Assembly: GCF_030272615.1 (NCBI RefSeq)
Contig: NC_081405.1
Location: 568,601,095 to 568,665,094 of the forward strand
Source: Cryptomeria japonica
Lineage: Eukaryota > Streptophyta > Pinopsida > Cupressales > Cupressaceae
DNA length: 64,000 nucleotides
Reading direction: 5' to 3'
Shown: positions 33,329 through 45,300 of the stretch, piece after piece
Position numbering within the stretch: position 1 is the first letter of the stretch
Layout of the letters: every line of letters starts with the position of its first letter
The notes under the pieces: generated by a model
Seen by the model: the letters and a program-made list of their open reading frames with translations, nothing else
What the model was told of the DNA's origin: nothing
The model's database searches: none
Made by a program: the position numbers and the translations under genes

Positions 33329-34177
33329 ATGGCAACTGCTGGTCCTTGGGGTACTGATTTTGGTCCACTGAGTTTGACTACACCTTTACATGAGCTTCCC
33401 AAATGCATGCGGAAAAATTTGCCTAAATTTTTGGGGGATGGTTCTCAACATTCAGATGAACACATTTCTACCTTCTACATCGCATGTGGGGTTCTGGGTG
33501 TTGAGCATGAAGATGTTTCAGTGATATTGTTCATTGAGACTTTGCATGGAGCCACTACTGATTGGTTCTATCATCTTTCGAACAATTGTATCACAAATTG
33601 GGCAACTCTCAGAACACTGTTTGAAGCAAGGTTCAAGTCTACCGAAGATGATCATGCGTTGTTGGCACAATTAACTCAAATGAAAAAAGAACCTCAGGAA
33701 CCTATGCTTGAGTTCATAGCAAAGTTCAATAGATTGCACAATCGAATTCCAGTTGCTTCACAACCCACTGCTAGAAATTTGAAATGCTTCTTTATCAATG
33801 CTCAACTGCCAGAGGTGAGTTTTCTTTTGCAAAGGGATAATCCTACAGATTTGGCCATTGCTCAACAGATGGTCATATCGATGAGATATGATCTTATCCT
33901 CGCCGATAAAATAAGGAGAGATCCTAACAAGGTTAGGAATAATCAAATTGTTGATTCATCTTTTTCTTCAACACATTTTATTGATCCTATGATACAAAAG
34001 TTAGAAAATGAGTTGTTGGTGCTTACAAAGCAGATTTCCTCACAAAGAAATACTTCTTACCATGATGTCCCAAGAAGAACTTATCTAAATAATGCTTCCA
34101 ATTACGCCATGCGTAATCAGAAAAAATTACCTCCTGCTCCAGAGAGGCTTGCATTGGAAGCACCACCCCAAAATTGA
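33329..34177 (+). pseudogene. gag: Gypsy gag (Retrotrans_gag family), ended early by a TGA
   Basis: The ATG at 33329 opens 282 codons. Residues about 25-165 carry the capsid signature of plant gypsy gag: PKFLGDGSQHSDEHISTF near the start, then a Trp-containing block around ATTDWFYHL and a following LFEARF, then a helical PMLEFIAKFNRLHNRIP block. The frame stops at TGA 34175-34177 but continues open in the same frame, so a TGG codon was probably lost. No zinc knuckle was seen. The same frame is used by protease and most of pol, so the original element evidently made a single Gag-Pol polyprotein. Confidence 0.8.
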
Positions 34178-34849
34178 GCTACAGGTTATTATGAAGCTGA
34201 ACAAAATGATCTTCCCCCTTTTGGTGAAGAAGATGCCAATTTGCATCAAGAAGATGATGCACAGTTGGCTAGCGACTCTAATACAGGTTTATGCAATATC
34301 AAGAAGAGGATGCGCTAGATACACGTGATGGAGATGTCTTCGCAGTATTCACTCGATCGCAAGCACAGGCAGCTCAACCGTCTGTTAGTGTGAAAAAGAT
34401 GATTTAATTCAAACTAAGGATTCTCAACATATGCCAATTACCATTTCAAAGCGTGGGAATCTTGTACCGAATCCTTCAAAAGACAACTCCATCTCGAAGG
34501 ACGCCACGAAGGGTAAAAGTGTAAATTCTTCTTCGACTGCTGTCAATTTTTCTGCACCTGCATCGAAGACTAGTGCACTTAATGTTGTAAGTTCTCAAAA
34601 TGAGAACTCAAATCAATCTTTGATGTATTCTTTTTAGTCATTTGATATTTTAGATCATGCTAAGAAAACCAAAATACAAATGTCTGAGGTAGAGTTTTTG
34701 AGATCTAATCCAGATCAATTTGACTATTTGGTCAAGTTTGTTAAAGAAAAAGATACTCCCCCAAATAATCTTCCCAGGTCTAACTCACTTTAAAATAACT
34801 TAGTGACTTCCCTTCTCCCATCAAAAAGATAGAACCATTCTATATCTCT

Positions 34850-35420
34850 TTGTTGATAAATGGTTACAAGCTTAGTAATTGTGTAATTGACTCTGGGGCA
34901 TCTGATAATGTTATGCCATCAAAAGTTGCCAATGCCCTTGGTTTGACTTTGACTAAAATGTTTGGTAGATGTTTTTCTATGGACAAAAAGCAAGTCCCCT
35001 TAATAGGTCAGATCAAAGACGCACAATTTGCTTTTGTTGCATTCCTAGAAAAGAAGATCAAGATGATGATATTGGTAGCCAATGTGCCAACTTCCTATGG
35101 CCTATTGTTGGGGAGAAATTTCTATAGAGATTTGGGAGGAGAGTTAAACATGGATATGACTGAAGCTCGTATTCTTGTTAAGGGAGTTATCCAAAAGTTA
35201 CTTCTAGAAAAAGAATCAAAATACACTGTTGTCAAATCTGATGATCGGAGAGCTCAGATTCTCTTTGAGTCATCAGGTATGGGTAACTATTTCCTGCATG
35301 CTGACGATGGGTTAGAGGTTGTTCCTGAAATTGAAGATGTCATTCCACTCAATGATATTTCGATTGATTGTGAGAGTATTGTTGCAAAATCCATGGGATC
35401 TTCTACCTCGCAATAAGAAA
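34850..35420 (+). pseudogene. pol: Gypsy aspartic protease region
   Basis: In frame with gag, an open stretch of 188 codons carries the retropepsin active site IDSGASDNVMPS and the flap-distal motif GLLLGRNFYRDLGG, as in Tat-lineage elements. It cuts the polyprotein in the particle. The open stretch begins at a TTG codon, so it was entered from upstream. Between 34178 and 34849 the linker is open apart from several stops. The product would need read-through, so this copy is inactive. Confidence 0.78.
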
Positions 35421-35433
35421 TTCTTGAGTTTGA

Positions 35434-35910
35434 TACTATCCATATTGGGAGTCCAAATGATGTTTGGATGTTAGAATTTGATGGTAGTTGTTCTTCTATT
35501 AGATTAGGGGCCGGTATTGTTTTGGTGTCTCCTGATGGAAATTTTTTCCCTTTCTCCTTCAAATTGCAATTTGACAACACAAATAACACTACCAAGTATG
35601 AATCTCTTCTTTTGGGGATGAATGTTGCCTAAAAGAAGGGGATTAAAAAATTTACATGCTCAAGGAGATGCTGAGTTGATAGTTTGTCAAGTCAGGAACA
35701 TATATCAGACAAGGAGCGATAGGCTATGACATTATCACAATCTTGTATGGGACTTGATCGAGGCATTTGATGCCTTTGATATATCTGTTGTTTCCCATGA
35801 ATTTAATGACAAGGCCAACTCATTAGCAGTATCAATAACCTCTTTGGCTCCTCACAAAGATTTTTTAGGATCAACGTACATTATTGAAATGGTCTTTCGA
35901 CCAAGTGTTC
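35434..35910 (+). pseudogene. Archaeal-type RNase H domain between protease and RT
   Basis: A second RNase H is visible as fragments over two frames. FDGSCSS and GAGIVLVSPDG give the first strand with the first catalytic Asp; KYESLLLGM supplies the catalytic Glu; HAQGDAELIVCQVRN supplies the next Asp; and HEFNDKANSLAVS matches the final helix (usual form: Arg/Glu-Asn-x-x-Ala-Asp-x-Leu-Ala). This is the RnhA-like fold called aRNH in plant Tat elements. Stops at about 35629, 35670 and 35722 and a shift near 35640 break it. In the Tat elements I know of, this domain follows the ordinary RNase H; here it precedes RT. Confidence 0.7.
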
Positions 35911-36231
35911 CTGACAATTCTGATCATTGCCAGGTGTTTAATGACGATCGTCATGTAATCAATTTCTTGTAGACTGCCGACAATTTTGATGATCTATATA
36001 TTGAAGGTAGTCACTGCCCATCAAAGGATGCAATTGAAAGTACTGATGCAGAAACTAGGGAGAAATTTCTGCAATTAAAAGGAAACAAGATCCCTAAGGG
36101 TCTAGTTTCTTTAGAAAAACTTTTTGACAAGCATGACCACTATGTCAAAAAGCAACAAAAATCAGTTGTAGGCTCAATGGAATATGAGCAAGTAAATATC
36201 GAGACTGAGGTCAATTCAAAGATTATCAACA

Positions 36232-37060
36232 TTGGAAAGTGTTGTTCACAAACAGAAAGGCAGAAAATTTGTTGCATTATTACAACAATATGTTGATGTC
36301 TTGGCATACTCCTATGAAGATCTAAAGTCTTTTCTCCCCAAAGAGCTCTGTCACAACATTCTATTAAAGCTGGGTATCATGCCTTTCTGCCAAAAGAAAC
36401 GGCAATACAACCCAAAGATCTCTGATAATATCTTTGCTGAAGTTCAAAAGATGTTGAAAGCAAGGATAATCTTCCCCATTCATCATTCTTCTTGGATAGC
36501 CAATATTATACCTGTACGTAAGAAGAATGGTGAGATTTGGATATGTGTTGATTTCCAGAATTTGAATTAGGCATATTTAAAAGATAATTACCCTTTAACT
36601 GTCATGGATCATGTCCTACAAGCTATTACTAGATCAAAGATGATGTCCATGTTGGATGGATTTTTTAGGTTACAACTAAGTGGAGGTTCTTGAACAAGAT
36701 CAACACAAAACTGCATTTACCACACCTTGGGGCACTTTTGCATATCACAGAATGCCTTTATGGTTGATAAATGCAGGAGCGACTTTCCAACGTGCAATGG
36801 ACTTATCTTTCTGAAGTTTCCTTGGTAAGTTCATTCTAGTCTATTTAGATGATTTGCCTATTTATTCTAAGAAACATCAAGATCATAAACATCAAGATCA
36901 TTTCTGTCATTTGCAAGAAGTATTGGGGAAGTGTCGTTAGCATGGAATTTCCCTTAATCCCAAGAAATCTATTTTTGGGGTCACTGAAGGTAAGTTACTT
37001 GGACATATTGTTTCAAAAGAAGGTATAAAGATTGATGCTGAAAGAGTAAAGGCTATCTGT
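36232..37060 (+). pseudogene. pol: Gypsy reverse transcriptase, broken
   Basis: Motifs in order: IIFPIHHSSWIANIIPVRKKNG and ICVDFQNLN (stop at 36568), YPLTVMDHVLQAI, MLDGFFRLQ, then after a shift TAFTTPWGTFAYHRMPLWL and the catalytic VYLDDLPIYS (usually Y/F-x-DD) near 36840-36870, GISLNPKKSIFGV and LLGHIVSKEGI. The first part lies in a different frame from the rest of pol, and shifts near 36230 and 36690 restore it. Stops at 36568, about 36812 and 36938 make it inactive. It would copy the element RNA in the cytoplasmic particle. Confidence 0.82.
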
Positions 37061-37069
37061 GGTCTTTCT

Positions 37070-37567
37070 ATGCCAACAAGTAAGACTGATGTCCACTCTT
37101 TCTTCGGCAAAGTAAACTTCTTACGAAGATTTATTCTAGACTTTGTCGAACAAACTCGTCACATAGTTGACACGATGAAAGGAAATTCACTTTTTAAGTG
37201 GACCCATGAAGGAAAGAAAGCTTTCCATCAGATCAAGGAAGCCATGGCAAACACCCCAGCCTTAGTATGCCATGATTATACCAAAGATTTTATCATGTAT
37301 AGCTATGCATCAGATCATACCTATTCAGCCATACTGATGCAAAAAAATAATGAAGGTGTGGAATCACCTATTGTATTCATGAGTTATTCGCTAAAATCTC
37401 ATGAATTGAAGTACTTAGAAATGGATAAGCATTCTTTTTCCATTGTTAAAGCTGTGAAACATTTCAGGTTTTATATTCTAAATTCACATGTCATCACTCT
37501 TGTTCTTGATGCTTTTGTCAAGTCAATTTTAATGCAACAAGAGTTTGAGACTAAAAGGGGCAACTAG
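37070..37567 (+). pseudogene. pol: RT connection and RNase H domain of gypsy pol
   Basis: Open for 165 codons in the main pol frame. It starts in the RT thumb/connection (FFGKVNFLRRFI, usually GxxxYYRRFI) and continues into the ordinary gypsy RNase H: SYASDHTYSAILMQ, YSLKSHELKYLEMDKHSFSIV and FRFYILNSHVITL. The first catalytic Asp, usually in a T-D-A-S-D motif, has become Tyr, so the RNase H would be inactive even without the stop at 37565-37567. Confidence 0.8.
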
Positions 37568-37591
37568 GTTGCTAAGATTCAGGAACATGAC

Positions 37592-38995
37592 ATGGAAATC
37601 AAGCCCACTAAGTTGGTTCATGGAAAAGGTCTATGTCAGTTGATAGTTGACAAAAAATCAATTGATGAAGTGGTGTTGGAAAATGAAGGTATGAGTCAAT
37701 ATCTTCCCAAGGTTCTATTTGTCAGCACCACTGATGAGTGGTATTCTGACTTGGTATATCTCTTAACATATGGAGACTGTCCTACGCACTTGTCACATAA
37801 TGAAAGGCAAACTCTAAAGCTTAAAGTGGTGAATTTTATCTTATCGGACAATGGTTTGTATAAGAAAGGTTTAGATGGTAATTTCCTGCACTGTGTGGAC
37901 AAACAAGAACAAGTAAGATTACTTCAAGCTTTTCATGATCTTGCTTGTGGTGGACATTTTTCTGTCCCTATCACTACACACAAAATCTTGCATGCTAGAT
38001 ACTATTGGACAATATTGTTTAAGGACACATATAGTTGGGTTTGCAAATGTGAGCAATTTCAGTAATTTGTGGGTAAGCCTAAGCTAGCTACACTCCCTCT
38101 TAAGCCAGTTGTAATTGAAGAGCCCTTTCAATAGTGGGGATTGGATTTCATTGGACCTGTCAATCCAACAACTAGTGCAGGTCACATATACATTCTCACA
38201 GTGACATATTACTTCAAAAAGTGGGTGGAGGCAATTCCAACTAAGCAAGCTACTTTAGTAGTGGTTTGTCAATTTTTGAAGGAAAATATCGTTTCGAGGT
38301 TTGGTGTTCGTCATAAGATAGTAATTGATAATGCTTCATGTTTTTTATCTTATAAAATCATTGAATTCTACTTCGATTATGGTATTACTCTTTCACACTC
38401 ATTTGACTATTATCCATGAGGAAATGGTCAGGCTGAGTCAAGCAACAAGAATCTGGTTACTATTATGAGGAAGCTTGTTGATGAGAGACAATAGACTTGG
38501 CATAAAGCTCTTTATGATGCACTATGGGTGGATTGTATAACTCCAAAAAGAGCGATCGGTATGTCACCTTTTCAACTTTTGTATGGGTTGAATGCCGAGA
38601 TTCCTATCACTGTGGAAATTCTAGCATTGAAGCTCGCCAAGGTTGTTGAAGATGAAACCTATCAAGAGTCGCTTGATAAGCAGATTATGTTTCTTTCTCA
38701 ATTGAAAGAAACATGAGAAAAAGTGGTGGATAGGATTGCTGCTCACCAAAGCCAAGTGAAGGTGTTGTTTGATAAGAAAACAACTTCTCATGAGTTCTCA
38801 ATTTGTGATCAAGTCTTGTTATGGGACAAGAGGAGGGAACCAATGAGTTTTCATGGAAAGTTTGACTCCTTATGGAGAGGTCCCTTCACTATTCATGAAA
38901 TATGTGGCGAGCATAGCTACTTGCTTTCATATGTGGATGGTACCCCGTTCTTGCTACCTCACAGTGGAGAAAATTTGAAGCTCTTTACTCAATAA
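37592..38995 (+). pseudogene. pol: Gypsy integrase with zinc-binding, catalytic and GPY/F domains, broken by stops
   Basis: All pieces lie in the gag frame. The HHCC zinc domain is at about 37930-38065 (H..CGGH...C.C). The catalytic core starts with WGLDFIGPVNP near 38138 (first Asp), then KIVIDNASCF near 38320 (second Asp) and GNGQAESSNKNL near 38420 (Glu), so the D,D-35-E set is readable. A C-terminal module with WRGPFTIHEI and LLSYVDGTPF (GPY/F type) ends at TAA 38993-38995. Stops occur at about 38063, 38132, 38417, 38492 and 38714. No chromodomain follows, as expected for Tat rather than chromoviruses. Confidence 0.85.
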
Positions 38996-38999
38996 AGAG

Positions 39000-39161
39000 C
39001 AACGTAAAAGGAAGTTGTACTTATTGTAAAATTTGTATAGTTTTTTTCTTTTTAGTCTTTTTTTCATCCCCTGACTCTATAGCTCAATGGATATAGGCAC
39101 TCAGAGTTCTGGATTCTACAAGCTTCAAGTGGTGTAGCTTGTTTCCCAGTCAAAGCTAACT
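39000..39161 (+). other. Short spacer between integrase stop and 3' LTR
   Basis: T-rich around 39040-39065. No clear polypurine tract directly precedes the LTR, which is unusual and may reflect decay. Confidence 0.5.
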
Positions 39162-39335
39162 TGTTGTCCTCAATTTCAGCGCGGCTAAAATCATGAGGCA
39201 ACCCTATGAAACTAGTTTGTTTCATACCTAACGCTCTCTAGCAGAGCTTGATCAACTCCGTCGATTAGCTCATTTAGCTTTTCGCTTTTCATTTTTATTG
39301 TTTTTAAGTTCTTTTAAATTTGTAATTTTGCTTGC

Positions 39336-40570
39336 AGGTCAGACTTAAAAGTCTGATGTGCAATGTTTTGGTTCTGTCCCTGGAGACCAAACTTTAAAGT
39401 CCGACCTGCATGTAGTCCTTCTTCTGCAGATCAGACTTTAAAGTTTGACCTGTAGGTAGTCCTTCTCCTGTAAATTGGACTTTAAAGTCCGACCTGGAGG
39501 GTCTTTGCATCTGCACATCAGACTTTAAAGTCCGATGTACAGGTTTATTTGGTAGTAGCATGCATGTTAGACTTTAAAGTCCAACTTGCAAGGGGTTTAG
39601 TCCTGCATATCGAACTTTAAAGTCTGACATGCATGGCGCACTTAACCATTAATGAGGGAATTAATGGTTAATTTTGGGGTTATTTATTAAATTTGGGGGT
39701 TTATTTTCTCATTTCACTTGGCGATCTTTTCTCCACGCCCGCCCTCCTACTCCTCTCCTCTTGATTTCGATCTTGATCACCTCGCTAGTCATCAGATTTT
39801 CTTCGGCCACGTGGATTGAGGTAGGTTTTTATGCTTTTGGGCTTTTCCTTTTGCTTCATCATTCAAGTTTTCTTTTGCCTCGTCCCTTTCAGTTTTTTTT
39901 GTTAGGAGCACATCGGATTTTGATATCCGATTGCTCCTAACCTTCCCTTCAAGGTCGAGGGCACGTCAGCCTTTAAAGTCCGATTTCCCTTTTGATCTTT
40001 TGATCATTTTCCTACCTCTTCCTTCGCTTGCATGTCGGGTTTCAAATCCTGACATGCAGGTGAAGGCAGACATCTCCACATATTGGACTTGATATGTGGG
40101 AGATGCCCTCTTGCTAACAAGTTGATTTTTAAAACCCGACTTGTTAGCAAGAGGATTAGACCTCTCATATCGGACTTTAAAGTCTGATATGTGAGATAAC
40201 TTTGTTGGATTGACATGTCGGGTTTATTAAAATTTAAAGTCCGATATGTGTGATAACTTTGTTGGATTGACATGTCGGGTTTTAAAACCCAACATGTCTA
40301 TCGGTTATCCTTCCCCAAAACATCGGAATTTAAAGTCTTATGTACTTATCTTTTCAATGGTTTTTCGCTTACACATCGAACTTTAAATCCAATGTGCTAA
40401 TGACTTTTTCTCAATTTACACATCGGACTTTAAAGTCCAATGTGCCGATGGATTTTCCCCAACTTCCACATCGAACTTTAAAGTCTGATATGCAAGGAAT
40501 ATGTTTTACTCCTGCACATCAGACTTTAAATTTTGATGTGATAATTTTGACTCCTAAGGTGCAGGTTGGA
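39336..40570. repeat. Array of about 20 palindromes with TTTAAA core, 3' LTR
   Basis: Same array as in the 5' LTR, with extra units near 39388-39500 and a local tandem duplication of about 60 bp around 40193-40280. At 40107-40154 a large palindrome has 15-bp perfect arms (CCTCTTGCTAACAAG and its complement); the 5' LTR has only one arm at the matching place (about 18054-18070). Confidence 0.85.
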
Positions 40571-40719
40571 CTTTTTTCCCTGACCTGCCAGTTTTAACAG
40601 TTTTGCCCCCAAGCCTATTCTGAGTCCCTTTTTTTGATCCGGTTGATAAAATTTGGTTTTAGTGATGATAATAACTATCAAAGAAGCTAATCCTCAGTGT
40701 TGAATGTAGTAATTTGCAA

Positions 40720-41277
40720 ATGTCAAGACCCCCTTATGACAAATTAGAGCCTTCTTTGAGTCAGTTGGAATCTTCACCGGGTAAATCATCAGCAAAGAAG
40801 ATGAAGTACAAGTATGATAAATACTTGAATTTTTACCTAGAGAGCTCAGCACATTCAAACATCAAGGAGATCAAAGATACAAAAATTGGTCATGTTAGTA
40901 TGCAAGAGTTTATTGATCGACCTGAGAAAGATCCTTCCCACCTAACAAACTTAATCAGATCTGAGTTGCATAAATATGCTTCCTTCCCAGTTGCATCTCA
41001 TGTTTTGGCATGTACAAGGAGCGAATCTCTTGGGAATGAGCGAAATGCTTATTAAAATGAGCTAAGGGTTTGAAAGTGTATTATGGTGGATCACTTTGAT
41101 CTAGATACAAGATAGGTTACAGATGCTGATCAAAATATCATCACGACTTTGGATAGTGTTTTCTTCAATAGTGTTTTCAAAGGTTCAATGATCACAGACG
41201 TGGCCCACATTTCTCAAGAAAGTGCTCAGGAGTACTATGAGAAAAATGAGGTAAAATGCAAGAAAGTAATTAATACA
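40720..41277 (+). pseudogene. LTR-encoded reading frame, N-terminal part, 3' LTR copy
   Basis: The ATG at 40720 aligns with 18558. The Ser/Lys-rich start and following block are conserved (SQLESSPGKSSAKKMKY, SNIKEIKDTKIGH, SMQEFIDR). A local insertion near 41010-41080 and a stop at about 41053 break it, and it is cut at 41278 by the copia tandem. Confidence 0.58.
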
Positions 41278-42336
41278 TGTTGGTATTTTGGTATGGTTTT
41301 GTCATTGATGTCAACACCTACTAAATTCACCTACTTTGGAGATCCAGCAACATTCACCGGCAATCAGTAAACTATTCAAAATAGTCACCGATATATGGTT
41401 CACCAGTAGAATATAATGTTCACCGGTACCTGCATTGACATGGAAGACACTTGGTAGTGTCGAAGACATCATGTGGACATATTACCTTGAAGTAATAATC
41501 ATTGGCATATTCTTATTTGCATATTTGCTTTTACCGACAAATAGGTCCAAGTTATCTAGGGTTACACCGACAGGTTTATCTTTTCCAGATCACCATGGCA
41601 CGCTATGGAGATGATTTATGATTGTTGTAAATGCATTAAGCCAACATGTTCAATTGGTTATTGCATTGGATATTGTATTATTTGTAAAATGTTTTTATTG
41701 TAATATCTTGTAGAGCCGACCTACTAAAATTGGTCTTAGGGTATGGTATAAATGTAAGATCTTATTTGTAAGATAAAGTGTGGAATGCAAAAAAGATTTA
41801 AGGAAGGGTATATGTGAGATCAAGTAGAGATATACACGAAGACATCATTTGAAGGTGAAGTTAGGTTTTTGTAAAAGCATATTAGCATTACACCAGTACT
41901 GAATCCAGCATATGAAGATGCTATTTTGTGCAGTACATTCTCATTGGATTTAATCATCCAACTATAGTCAGTGTGACTCCCATTTGTGTTTGAGCAGTGA
42001 GCTCTAGGCTGTTGGCCTTTCTGCATGTGCAGACCCCTCTTTGTACACTTACTATCTGTAGTAGTATCATCTGATTGTGGGAAGGTTTCCCACCATGGTT
42101 TTTCCCCTTACAGGGTTTCCACATACAAATATTTGTGTCATGTGTTGTGGATGACTTTATGTTTATGTTTCATGCATTAATTCTTACCGGTATAACAATT
42201 TTTTGTTAACACTGTTTACCGACATACTTAACTGTCTTACCGATACTAAGCATTAAGTTGGTTAATAAGATTTTGGTTTGAATTTATTAGACAACTAATT
42301 CACCCCCCCCCCTCTCAGTTATCCCCAGGACCTACA
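41278..42336 (+). repeat. Copia LTR 1
   Basis: 1059 bp, TGTTGGTATT to CCTACA, with TATAAAT at 41747-41753 and a C-run before CTCTCAG near its end. The PBS TGGTATCAGAGC follows at 42339-42350. Confidence 0.93.
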
Positions 42337-42338
42337 AT

Positions 42339-42350
42339 TGGTATCAGAGC
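42339..42350 (+). promoter_or_regulatory. Primer-binding site of copia copy 1, initiator tRNA-Met type
   Basis: TGGTATCAGAGC two bases after LTR 1. The same site stands at 47954-47965 after LTR 2. Confidence 0.92.
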
Positions 42351-42393
42351 TTAGTCCTCTTTTTGTAGAAGTTTAACAACTTGAGGAGATCTA

Positions 42394-45300
42394 ATGTCTA
42401 CTAATTATTTCAGAAAGGATAGTCCTAAACTTGATGGGACCCACTATGGAATATGGAAAATCAGAATGGAGACACATCTGAATTGCATTGGTAAAGACAT
42501 CTGGGAAGTTACTAAGAATGGTTATACTGCTGCTGTAGCTGGTCAAACCGCTCCTATAACTTTAGCTAAAGATGAAGAAAATGATTGCAAAGCAAGAGAA
42601 GCACTTTTGAGCGCATTATCAGATCAACAAATCATGGGGTTATCAGATAGATCTACTGCAAAAGCTATTTGGGATCATTTGGGAACACTATATGAAGGGG
42701 ATTCCACAGTCAAAATTGCAAAACTTGAAAGCTTTCGAGTTAGGTATGAACATCTGAAAATGGAAGAAGATGAAAGGATTTCTGCTTTAATGGAAAGAGT
42801 AAATGAAATTGTTTTAGGTATCAAATGTTGTGGAGGAACCTTGAGTGAAGATGAGATTGTTTCAAAAATCTTAAGAGGTTTGCCATCGGCATATAAAATG
42901 AAGGTTACTGCTATTAATGAGTTGAGAACAATGCCTAATACATCGGTAACTAGGGATACATTGATTGGAAAACTTTCAGCTTTTGAAATTGAGGAATTTG
43001 GTCCTGTTGCTACTATAAAAACTGATTTGGCCTTCAAAGCATCAACATCATCTGCTCCATCTTTTGATAAATCAGACTAGAGAGCCTTTTATGCAAGGGA
43101 ACTTGCAAAAACTAGGAAGGAGAATGAAGAGCTTGAAGAACTTGAAGCACTATTTGTAAGAAAAATGCCAAAAGGTTCAATTGGAAGTAAGTATGAAGGT
43201 AAAGCACCCTTTAAATGTTTCAACTGCAATAAGATTGGTCATATGGCTTCAAGATGCCCTGATAGACATGCTAGACTAAGAGAAGAAGCTAGAAGGACAT
43301 ACAAACCCAATCCTCAATATCTGAGATACAGATTTAAGAAAAACAAAGATAAATCTTGTTACATTGCTGATGAAGGTGTAACTGATGATTCTAATGAGGA
43401 TCCAGCAGACAACAGATGGGTCTTTGTTGCTATAACAGAAGATCAACCGGTACCTATTGCTCAACCGGTAGAACAAGCCCTAGCAGCTAAAGTGGAATCA
43501 AAGGATGAATGGATTATTGACTCAGGATGCTCACATCACATGACTGGAGACAAAGGTAAATTCTTGAACTTTCAAGAATACAATGGAGGTTTAGTAAGAT
43601 TCGAAGATGGCAAAGCCAATTCAATCAAAGGTAAGGGTTCAATATCTCTTGATGGTAAACATAACACTGACAATGTTAACTATGTTGAAGGATTAAAACA
43701 TAATCTTTTAAGTGTTGGTCAATTAGTTGAGAAAGGTTTTCAGTTACAATTTAAAAATGGAAAATGCAAAATCATGAATAGAACTGGTTTGGAAATTGCA
43801 ACCGGTAATCAGACTAGAAGTAATATCTTTCATTTGAACAACAGTGAAAAGGCATGCTTAATTGCTCATATAGATGAAAGTTGGCTATGGCATAAACGAC
43901 TATGTCATGTAAATTTTTATTGCATGGTAAAAATCAGTACTTCTAAGGCAGTTAGAGATCTACCTAAAATTATAAAACCTCATAATACAATTTGCAAGGA
44001 ATGTCAATTTGGAAAACAAGTTAGAGCTAGTTTGAAAAGTATTCCAGAAAAATCCAATAATGCTCTTGATTTAATTCACACTGATTTATGTGGTCCGGCA
44101 AGAACTAAAAGCTTACAAGGTGATAGATATTTGATGCTAATTATTGATGATTATTCTAGAATGTGTTGGGTTACTTTTCTCAGGGAAAAATCAGAAGCAC
44201 TTGGGAAGTTCAAACTATTCAAAGCAATGGTTGAAAATGAAACCGGTAAGAAAATTAAATGTTTAAGATCAGGTCAAGGAGGAGAATTCACATCTAGAGA
44301 TTTTAATACATTCTGTGAAGTAAATGGAATCAAAAGACAACTATCAGCACCTCGGACACCACAACAGAATGGAGTTGTTGAAAGGAAAAACATAACTATT
44401 TTGGATGCAACAAGAAGTATGTTATCAGAAGGAAATCTACCACATGTGTACTTGAGAGAGGCAGTAAGCACTTCTGTCTATACATTCAACAAAGTTCACA
44501 TCAAAGGTGAAACTGGTAAGACCCCTCATGAACTATGGTTTGGTAATACTCCTACTCTTAAGTATTTCAGAATTTTTGGAAGTAAATGTTATATTAGAAG
44601 AGATGAGTATATTGGCAAGTTTGATCCTAGAAGTGATGAAGGAATATTTCTTGGTTATTCATCTAAGAGTAAAGCTTATAGATGTTTTAATAAAAGATTA
44701 CAGAAAATTGTTGAGAGTACAAATGTAAAGATTGATGAACAATTCAAAGGAACTTCAAGGTATATAGACTCTGAACCGGTAATAGAAATTATGACAAATG
44801 AACCAACAATAAATCCACCGGTACAGAATGATGATCCAGTTACTCCGGTATCATCAGAGGATTCCACAGTAATTGAAGAACAAAAACAGACTAAGACACC
44901 CCGGTATGTAAGACTGAATCATTATGAAGATCAAATAATTGGAAGCAAATTTAAAGGAGTCATGACAAGAGGAAGATTGGCAAATGAAGACGTATGTCTT
45001 ATTTCTCAAATTGAACCATTATCTATCAATGAGGCATGTGAAGATAAATTTTGGATTAAAGCTATGGAAGAAGAATTAGGACAAATTGAGAAAAATAATA
45101 CTTGGACATTAGTTCCCCGGCCTGAAAATAAAAATGTAATTGGAACCAAATGGGTATTTAGAAACAAACTCAATGAAGATGGTAAGGTTGTCAGGAATAA
45201 AGCAAGACTAGTGTGTAAGGGATATTCTCAGAAAGAAGGAGTTGATTACAATGAAATCTTTGCACCAATAGCCAGAATTGAGGCAGTTAGTTTATTCTTG

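Noticed and set aside
39078-39135. tRNA-like 5' half ('tagctcaatggatata') before the gypsy 3' LTR
   Set aside because: It resembles an A box, but no matching anticodon stem, T arm (GGTTCRANTCC) or acceptor closure follows within 75 bases.
42675-43037. 120-codon antisense frame in gag, also at 48290-48652
   Set aside because: Mirrors the gag coding strand in both copia copies; conserved only because gag is.
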